Source: Clitoria ternatea
Taxonomy: Eukaryota > Streptophyta > Magnoliopsida > Fabales > Fabaceae
Direction of reading: 5' to 3'
Assembly: GCA_037962975.1 (NCBI GenBank)
Contig: CM075676.1
Span: 29,941,001-30,005,000, forward strand
DNA length: 64,000 bases
Made by a program: the position numbers and the translations under genes. The notes below the pieces were generated by a model. The model made no database searches and was not told where the DNA came from. It was given only the letters and a program-made list of their open reading frames with translations. Each line of letters starts with the position of its first letter. Positions within the stretch are counted from its first letter, which is position 1. Positions 56,437 through 64,000 of the stretch are shown here, piece after piece.

Positions 56437-58107
56437 TTAAGTTAGAGAGCTTGGTACCCATTTTATGTTGGGTCCTTGTAGGTTAGTTTGTGAAAATGTT
56501 CCTTTGGGAACCCATACCTTTCTTAACACCTTTGGTCCTAGTTTTCTAACTCTACACTTATAAGCACTATGTCCTTTGGAACCACAATGATTGCATTTCA
56601 TAAAAGGTGAGGAGGATTTGCTTGAAGGTACAAAAAAATTTTTATAGTGTTTTTCCATTTTGTGATTGCTATGTTCTTGGTCATATCCCAAACCGGTTTT
56701 ACTAAACATGCATTTTTGTTGCCCAAGTAGGATATTCAAATTATCTCTTCCATTAGTAAACTTTTCTAATGTCCTATTTAGGTCTACAACCTTGGTTTCT
56801 AGCATATCACATTTCTTTACAAACTCACAAGGTTTGGTCCTAGAGCATGCTTGAATATTAGCTAATTCTTCTTTTAAACCTTCATTTTCTTTACAAACTT
56901 CCATAAGATGCATCTCTAGAGTATTACTAGTTTTTCTAGACAACTTAAGTCTATTAGAAACTTTTATGAATTTTTCATACAAATGTTCAAGAGCATCAAG
57001 TAATTCTTCCTTATCTAAGTTATGAAAGTTTACCTCATCTTCTTCATCTAGGTGATTGGCCATGAGACAAAAATTTGCTTCTTCATTCTCGGATTCGTCC
57101 GAACTACTCACCTCATTTTCATCCCATGCTATGTATGCTCTCCTTTTTCCTTTTTGATCCTTGTGTTTCTTTTTGAGATTTGGACAATCCACTTTGAAAT
57201 GTCCTTCCTTTCCACATTCAAAACAAGTTGGTGAAATAGAATTTTCTTTAGGTATAGATTTCTTACCTTGTGATTTGAAGTGCCTTTGAAAGCGTTTGTT
57301 CTTCATGAGCTTTCCAAACCTTCTTACAAATAGGCTTAACTCTTCATCTTCGTCAAGATCACTCTCGATTTCATCTTCAACTATTGAAGTAGCTTTGAGA
57401 GCTAGTCCTTTCTTTTTGGAGACTTTCTCTTCTTCTTCCGCCATCTTCAATTCTTTTAGCTCTTGTTCTTGTTCTTGCAACTTACCAAATAGTGTAGCAA
57501 GAGACATTTCATTGATAGTAGGCGATTGTTTGATGGCCGTGACTAATGGTTGCCATTCCCTATTAAGACTTTTCAAGACTTTGTGAATAAGCTCTTTATT
57601 AGTATAAGTCTTTCCAAGTGTTATGAGTTGATTTATAATGAGTGTAAAACGTTTTTGCATATCAACAATTGATTCATTGGAATTTAGCCTAAAGCACTCA
57701 TATTGACTAGTTAATGTACTAATCTTAGAGTCTTTAACATCATTGGTACCTTCATGGGTTACTTGTAAAGTATCCCACATCTCTTTAGCCGTTTCACATG
57801 TTATTACTCTAAAGAATTCATCGGGACCTAAGGCCGAAGTAATAAGATTTTTTGCCTTATAACCATATTGCACTTTCTTTTCTTCTTCACTAGACCAAAT
57901 GTCCATAGGCTTTTCAACTTGTTTATTATCCACAATATGCATAGGTATAAAGGGACCATTTTCAATAGCATTCCACACTCTTAAATCTATTGATTGTACA
58001 AAAATTTTCATTCTTGCTTTCCAAAAAGCATAACCCTCACCATTAAAAGCGGGAGGTCAGTTTGTAGCACCACCCTCGGGAAACATGTTATATGAGGTTG
58101 AGGCCAT
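56437..58107 (-). CDS. gag: Copia Gag, with a premature stop at codon 17
   Basis: The natural start is the ATG at 58107-58105 (MASTSYNMFPEGG), but codon 17 is TGA (58059-58057), where a sense codon, probably CGA, would be expected before PPAFNGEGYAFWKARM. The open part runs from the Met at 58011 for 524 codons. It holds the copia Gag domain (AKEMWDTLQVTHEGTNDVKD, FTLIINQLITLGK), a CCHC zinc knuckle CFECGKEGHFKVDC at residue ~263, an acidic and coiled-coil middle part, and a second knuckle-like CNHCGSKGHSAYKC at ~474 (numbered from 58011). Gag coats the element RNA in the cytoplasmic particle. A product starting at 58011 would lack about 32 N-terminal residues. Confidence 0.88.
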
Positions 58108-58150
58108 TTGTTCTCTTAAAGCCGTTAAGCTTGATTTACCAAGAGTCAAG

Positions 58151-58163
58151 CTCTGATACCACT
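58151..58163 (-). other. Primer-binding site, initiator tRNA-Met type
   Basis: On the minus strand, just after the 5' LTR, the sequence AGTGGTATCAGAGC contains TGGTATCAGAGC, the standard complement of the 3' end of plant initiator tRNA-Met used by copia elements. Confidence 0.92.
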
Positions 58164-59707
58164 TGTTAACCAAGTGGCCTCAATTACTCAAGAGGGGGGG
58201 TGAATTGAGTATTAAAAATTTTCTTTGGAATGCTCTTGAAATTAATTCTTTTGGTTGCTATGTTTATTTAGGATAATAAACTAGATTGTAAGTAACAACA
58301 AATAATACACAAGACAAACTAATAACAACTTAAAGAGTTTAAGAGAGTGAATCAAATAAGTTACAAAGCAATTTATGGAACCTTAGAAAGATTGATTCAA
58401 GATTGTTGCTTAAGTCCAAGTTCAACAAAGCTATTCAAAAAAGGTTTTCAACTTAATATATCATGCACTTAGTCCAATTAATGAAGCAATGAATTAAGCA
58501 AACAAGTTAAGTGCACAATTTAAAAGAGTTTAGGGAAGAGAGATTTGCAAACCGATGTATACGAGTTCCACCACGCCGGTGTACGTCTCGCCTCTAAGCA
58601 ACCCACTTAGAGGATTTCCACTATTGTAGATTAGAGATACACTTTGAGCAATTGCAACTTCCTAGTGTCCCACACTCAAGAATCCAATCCTCACAAGTAC
58701 AAGGGCACCCCACCCAATCTCTCAATCTCACAATTACAAGGTTGAAACCCAACCCAAAATTTGTATGAAGTTTGATGTTTAAGTGTACAAGGAAACTCTC
58801 TCACTAGAGTGGATTTACAATTCAAAGCTTTTACAAGATAGTAACTCTCAAAGAGAGGATATGCAAGTTAAGTACACAAATATAATTTCTCCAAAAATTA
58901 ACTCTCAAAAATAATCTCAAGAAATATGCCAATCAAGAATAAAGAGAGTAAGTAGAAGAGCAAGAGAATGGAGGAGGAAGAAAGCAAATGGAAATGCTTC
59001 AAATGCTTGGTGTGTTTTGCTTCTTCAATTTTCTCTCTATTTATAGCCTCCAGCAACATGGAATTTTCACTTAAAATATTCCAATGGATCTATGAATCAT
59101 GTAATGGAGCTTGTCTTTGTCTGCTTAGTGGTCCATTATTCATGAAGTGCGATCTTGAGTTTTCCACTGTGCAATTCCAGCTTGTAAAGCATGTTTAACA
59201 ATCATTTGAACTAAATGAATCAATTCATTTCATAAAAGAATCGATTCTTTTAGTGTTATTTATGCAATCTTGGACACTGCCAGACGTATGAATCGATTCA
59301 AGAAGGGAGGGAATCGATTCATGTACTTTGAATTGCATATTTTGGACCCCTGTAGCCGTGTGAATCGATTCACACATGGGTTGAATCGATTCAACCCTGA
59401 AGCAATCACATTTTGGGCACTGGAAACCGTATGAATCAATTCATACTTACCTTGAATCGATTCATGCACCTGATACTTGAATTTTAGTACATTTTTCACC
59501 CCTTTTTGGAACCCTTTTGCATATACTTTGGTTCCTTTGATTCTTAAACCTTTATAAATGCCTTGAACATGTGTCCTTGATTATTCATCAAACTTAAGCA
59601 TCAACCATTTTAGATTCCACATCAAACATAATTAATGCTTGATAACATCCTTGATATTTCTCCATTTGTTGTGTCATTATCAAAACCTATATCAACATAA
59701 AAATACA
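58164..59707 (-). repeat. 5' LTR of the copia element (1544 bp)
   Basis: Matches 50908-52483 with about ten substitutions and a 32-bp deletion. One palindrome has a CGATT to CAATT change (about 59432-59441), the kind expected from decay of a methylated CpG. It lies upstream of gag, so its array is in the promoter LTR. Confidence 0.93.
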
Positions 59708-59712
59708 GTAAC

Positions 59713-62062
59713 TTTGCCAATGTAGATTTTGGCATCACATTTAAGGATGACTCATTGTCAACAAGCACCTTTGCCATGATATGATCTTGGCATTTTACGA
59801 AGATATGAAGGGCTTTGTTGTGCCCTCTTCCTTCCACCGGTGTCTCGTCGTCTATAAAAGTCAGATAATTGTTGGCCACTATATATCCCACTATGCCCTC
59901 GAACTTATCTATGGGCAAATCATAGTTCACATGTGCCTCACTCAAAACCTTCATCAGTGTGTTCCGGTACGGTTCGGAACTCATTAGTAAGGACAACAGA
60001 GAAATTTTTACTGGGGTGTGGTTCAGTTGGTCTAACACCTGGTAGTCACTATGGCGGATGAATCTTAGAAATTCTTGGGCTTCCTCTTCAGTTACAGCCT
60101 TCTTTGCCTCTCCAAAGGATTCTCCTTTCCCAGGTCTAACATCCCGTGTAGCTTTGTCAAGTTTTGGTTCTGGGGGAGCATATACTCTTCCACTCCGGGT
60201 GACACCCCCAACTCCAACAATATTCGTGACAGGAGATGATGGTGTAGAACCAACTGCCTCAGAACTAGTAACAACCACATCATTACCATACTTCCACGGT
60301 ACAGCTCGTGAATCCTTGTAAGGGAACGGGGTTGGCGCGTTCATCGTGATGACAGTTTTAGCAGGAGTCGGAGCCACTGGTGTATTTTTGTTGTAAAATA
60401 TGACTAGAGGCTTTGGGGCCCGAACTTGGCTTTGCTCTTGTATCATATTTATTCTGCCTTCATGATGCCGGTAAACTTCTATGACATGACTGTCCATAAG
60501 TCCCTGAAGGGTTTTTTGGAAGTCCCTTCGCTTTGTGGACTGGAGGTCATTGCACTCTTCATCCCATGATTCTTCTATCAATCCCATCTCAAGCATATGG
60601 GAGTGAATCGTTTCCAATGGCATTTGGATGTCCTCAACCTTGGAAATACATTCCTCATCTCTTTCCATAGCGTTAACACTTGGCCTCCCATGGTTAGGCA
60701 GAGGATTGGTGGTCACATTTGGGCTTCCTTCTTTGAAGCTTATCCAATCATCTCTGATTAAATCTCTTACCTTAAACTTCAGTGCCAGGCAATTCTCAGT
60801 GGAATGCCCCGGTGCACCGGCGTGGTAATCGCACCGTGTATTGGGGTCATATCCTCTGGGATAAGGTGGCTGAAGTGGTTTTAGAGGGAAATGTGCTACC
60901 AGTGTGTTTTCAATAAGATGGGGGAGAAGCTCAGTATAGGTCATGGGAATTGGATCAAATTGCACTTGAGTGCGGTCATTATTCTGCCTCCTCAGATTTG
61001 GATTCGGTGGGTTCATGTGTGGTGGTTGATATGGTGCTTTCGGTGGTACAGGTGGTCATATAACTGGTGGTTGGAAATATGGTGGGTTTGAATTTGGAAT
61101 TGCAGCCATATATAGGTGTGGCGTATTATGGTAAGTCAACGGAAAGGTGACGGGGGTAGGTGATCTGGGCTGGTTCCTTCTTTGATTGTGAGAGACCAGG
61201 TTAGTCTCTCCCTCTCTTCTTTTACCTTCTCCATGTGAAGGTTTTCTTACTGCTCCAACCCCAGGTGGGCCACGAGTAATCTTCCCAGTCCTCAGGCCAT
61301 TCTCTATTCTTTCTCCGATAGTGATAATGTCGGAGAAATGGGAGGAAATGCTTCCAATCATCTTATCATAGAAGGGTGACTGGAGTGTATCAATAAAAGT
61401 AGAAATTACCTCCTTCTCTGATAGAGGTGGATCAATCTACGTTGCTACTTCTCACCACCGTTGGGCATATTCTTTAAACGTCTCGTTATCTTTCTTGGTC
61501 ATGTTTTGCAACTGTACTCTATCTAGCGCCATATCTAGATTATACTTGTACTGTTGCATGAAAGCATCTGCCAGATCTTCCCAACAGCATATACGAGATC
61601 ATTCAAGATGATTGTACCAGGTCAGAGGTGCTCCAACCAAACTATCCTGGAAATAATGAATGAGCAGAGGGTCATTGGAAGCATGAGAGGCCATCTTTCG
61701 GCAGTACAAGGTAAGATGGTTCTTCGGACAGGTTAGCCCCCGATATTTGTCAAATTCTGGCATTTTGAATTTGGGGGGAATGACAACATCAGGAATCAGA
61801 CAGAGTTGTGCAGCACTGCCCATTCCAAACCGGTTTGTTCTTTCCATTTCTCTGAATCACCTTTCCAAGAATTCTAGCCTTCCCTCCTGGGTAGCGGCAG
61901 CAGCGCTTGGACCTGCAGCGACATGATGACTAGTACTCCTGATTGGCTGGTCGACATATGCTGGGTTTGCATTAGGCATTGAGATATGGGGTCTGGCTGT
62001 TGCTTGGGTAGCTTGTGGTTGCGTGGCTTGTGTATGGATCGAAATCGTTTGAGGATCCCAGA
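59713..62062 (-). pseudogene. Gypsy gag and protease remnant
   Basis: Minus strand. From 62062: NIWDPQTISIHTQATQPQAT and a Pro/Gln-rich N-terminus, LEFLERHF, then the Gag domain (PPKFKMPEFDKYRGLTCPKN, FQDSLVGAPLTWY, FMQQYKYNLDMALDRVQLQN, FKEYAQRW), a Pro-rich stretch, CDYHAGAPGHSTENCLALKF at about 60830-60770, a long linker, and protease start KVLVDNESSLNVMPKSTLAK (Glu where Gly is usual) at about 59780-59720. The ORF 61016-59622 is open for most of this part and runs into the copia LTR. Stops occur at about 61600, 61455, 61440 and 61056. After the copia insertion it continues at 50902. The Gag style with the CDYH...C motif is common in plant Tat-like gypsy elements. Confidence 0.8.
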
Positions 62063-63931
62063 TGTTAGCCAAGGCCTCAACGCTCAAGAGGGGAGGGGGG
62101 TGAATTGAGTGTTTCAAATTTTCGCGCGGAATCCCTTTGGAAATGGTTAGTAATATATAGATGATGCAATAATGAAGATACAATAACTTTTATGCACATA
62201 TCACACTATGAAACACTTTATGTGTAATGACAATATAAGGCTTAAAGTGTGATAAGCAAGCAAGTTATTGGTTTGAACAATTTATCAAACAGTTAGAGTG
62301 CACGGACTTATTTAAGAAATGATATGATGTTTCCTATAAACATTCAACTCATTCAAGTTATCAAACACCTTGTGTGAATGTGAGAAGTAATAGCAATCAA
62401 GTATTTATCACACAAGACTTAATAGGAAACGATGTATTAGATATTTGGTAAGTTATAGCAATTTCCAGTTTTGAGGAACTTCACCAAATATTGATTCAAG
62501 CAAATTATCAAACACTTGGCATGCAGAGTTAGTTTTCTACTTGAACAACAACTTTGATTCACACATTCAGCTGATGCATTTTAACAAACAGTTTATATGC
62601 ACAGTTGTATAAAGAGTTCAAGGTAGAGAGAAATACAAACCAAGTTTAACGAGTTCCACCAACCCGGTGTACGTCTCGCCTTCAAGCAACCCACTTGAAG
62701 GATTCCACTATTGAAGATTTGAGATACAAACTCTGAGCAATTGCAGCTTCCTAGTGTCCCACACTCAAGAACTCAATCCTCACAAGCAAAGGGTAACCCA
62801 CCCAATCTCACAATCTCTCAATACCCAAAGGTTGAACCCCAACCTTTGTGACCACTCAACCTAGAGTGAACAACCACTCAACCTAGAGTGAATACCTTAT
62901 GTTTGGTGTTTGTTTACAATCAATACACTCTCTCAATAGAGTAGATATACAAATGAAAGCTCTCACAAATTCTAACTCTCAACAAGAGAGGATATGCAAA
63001 TTAAAGCTCACAATCTAACAACTCTTAAGCAATATGCAAGTTTAGAATCAAGAGTTGCAGAATATACAAGAGAAATTTAGTTAGAAGACCTCTAGAAGAA
63101 GGATGTTGATTGCCTTGTGTTGTGCCTTGGTCTCCCCTCTTGTGTTCTCCCTCTACTCTTGCTTGAATCCATGCTTCATTTATAGCCATTTTTAGGGTTT
63201 CCAGTCGTTGCACATTGTCTCCAACGGATACCTTAGCATGGGCACAAAGTGGGAGTGAAGAAATGAGCTGGAGTTCCACTTAAAAGCATTTTCCCATGTT
63301 CTGACACTATGGTAATCGATTAGCCTTCGAGCTGTAATCGATTACAATTTGGAATCTTCAATGTTATGCAGCAGGTAATCGATTAGCATTTGTATTGTAA
63401 TCGATTATCTTAGAAACAGAAGCCTTCTAATCGATTATTCCTTTCCTTGTAATCGATTATGAATGATACCTGATGCTCTTAATTTGTGTCTCGCAACATG
63501 GTAATCGATTAGGACTTCATGTAATCGATTACTTTAATTCCAGTGGCTTCCTAATCGATTGTGTGGCTTCGATAATCGATTAGACATCATACCTGATGCA
63601 TTTAGTCCCATTTCTAATTGTTGTAATCGATTAGTCTCAAGTGCATAATCGATTACCTTAATTCCAGTGAGTACCTAATCGATTGTTTAGCTTCCATAAT
63701 CGATTAGCATCTGTTCCTGATGCATTTAGTCTGTTTTTGCAGCATCCTAATCGATTAGCATGTCTTGCAATCGATTACTTTAATTCTTTGTGAGGCATCT
63801 TCATCTTTTTATTCTTGGTCATTGTCTTTGTGCTTGAACCTTCTTGTTTCTGAACCTTTGCCATTCCATCATCATCATGAATACTTTGTCATTCATCAAA
63901 ACTACTTTGTATACTTACATATGCAACTTCA
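62063..63931 (-). repeat. 3' LTR of a second copia element (1869 bp)
   Basis: Begins TGTTAGCCAAGGCCTCAA, alignable with TGTTAACCAAGTGGCCTCAA of the first copia LTR; they also share the CTCAAGAGG...GGGTGAATTGAG start, the GTGTACGTCTCGCCT segment and the polypurine tract after the end. It ends CTTCA. The rest of this element continues beyond 64000 on the minus strand. It interrupts the gypsy gag; the 5 bp before it are CCAGA, the other duplication being outside the window. The 84-codon frame at 63025-63279 is LTR sequence. Confidence 0.85.
63313..63777. repeat. Paired TAATCGATTA palindrome array in second copia LTR
   Basis: Sixteen sites with the core AATCGATT start at 63313/63335, 63376/63398, 63428/63450, 63502/63522, 63552/63573, 63624/63646, 63676/63697 and 63748/63768. 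Spacing within pairs is 20-22 bp; pairs are 50-74 bp apart. Most sites are TAATCGATTA, a few end GATTG or begin CAATC. One extends to the 14-bp palindrome TGTAATCGATTACA (63333-63346). Confidence 0.9.
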
Positions 63932-63945
63932 TTCTCCCCCTTTTT
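63932..63945 (-). other. Polypurine tract of the second copia element
   Basis: TTCTCCCCCTTTTT on the + strand, followed by GATGATGACA, identical in layout to 52484-52497. Confidence 0.8.
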
Positions 63946-64000
63946 GATGATGACAATTAATGTTCCATAAGGCTTGTATTCATGTGTTGCAAATTCATCA

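Larger units (their letters stand above)
50908..59707 (-). mobile_element. Complete Ty1/copia LTR retrotransposon (8.8 kb)
   Basis: Inserted in the gypsy remnant on the minus strand with target duplications GTAAC at 50903-50907 and 59708-59712. It starts TGTTAACC and ends ATACA on the + strand. It has both LTRs, an initiator-tRNA-Met primer site, gag, a single uninterrupted pol frame in copia order (protease, integrase, RT, RNase H) and a polypurine tract. The LTRs differ by about ten bases and one 32-bp deletion, so it is recent. Only gag has a clear lesion, a stop at codon 17. The KDHPLDKII segment before RT suggests the SIRE/Maximus side of copia; no envelope-like ORF is seen. Confidence 0.93.

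Noticed and set aside
63313..63777. CRISPR or satellite reading of the ATCGAT array
   Set aside because: Short palindromes with pair spacing inside an LTR; not a CRISPR and not a long satellite.
1..64000. tRNA or rRNA genes
   Set aside because: I saw no convincing cloverleaf with A/B boxes or rRNA-like segment; the tRNA-related sequences are the primer-binding sites only.

Overview
The window is plant nuclear DNA from a eudicot, made almost entirely of nested transposable elements. It is AT-rich and holds no gene that looks intact and host-functional. The evidence is LTR retrotransposons of plant type (a Ty3/gypsy Tat-lineage element with two RNase H domains, and Ty1/copia elements primed by initiator tRNA-Met), CACTA, hAT and Mutator-like DNA transposons, and captured pieces of plant genes with GT-AG introns. 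The species cannot be fixed from sequence alone; a legume is possible but not shown.

Left part (1-24.5 kb): the 3' end of a hAT element (1-1850) and repeat arm A are split by a complete 19.4-kb Tat-lineage element (2454-21888: 734-737-bp LTRs, TSD GATTG). That element carries gag-pol on the + strand with two lesions, arrays of hairpin-like repeats, and two tandemly duplicated two-exon genes on the minus strand. A 3.1-kb CACTA element (9630-12743, TSD TGA) sits inside it and carries an ABCC-transporter exon.

Middle (24.5-49.3 kb): arm A (direct), arm B (34.9-39.7 kb, inverted) and arm C (46.7-49.3 kb, direct) are three copies of one sequence. A and B bracket a decayed CACTA TNP2-type transposase (+), an LTR-like block, and remnants of three host genes: a LepA/EF4 exon, an alpha-galactosidase exon and a five-exon RING-H2 gene. 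B and C form a second inverted pair around retroelement LTR-like sequence. Because the arms differ in their insertions (hAT, Tat element, Mutator-like MITE), they act as filled and empty sites for each other and give exact insertion points.

Right part (49.3-64 kb): a decayed gypsy gag-pol on the minus strand (49291-62062) is split by a nearly intact copia element (50908-59707, TSD GTAAC) and hit at its gag end by a second, related copia element whose 3' LTR (62063-63931) runs towards the window edge. Both copia LTRs carry arrays of palindromes with an ATCGAT core, arranged as pairs 20-22 bp apart. This is the most striking unexplained pattern in the window.

The genes do not form a pathway. 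The coding capacity is for element replication (Gag, protease, integrase, reverse transcriptase, RNase H), plus antisense retrotransposon proteins of unknown role and decayed transduplicated host fragments.
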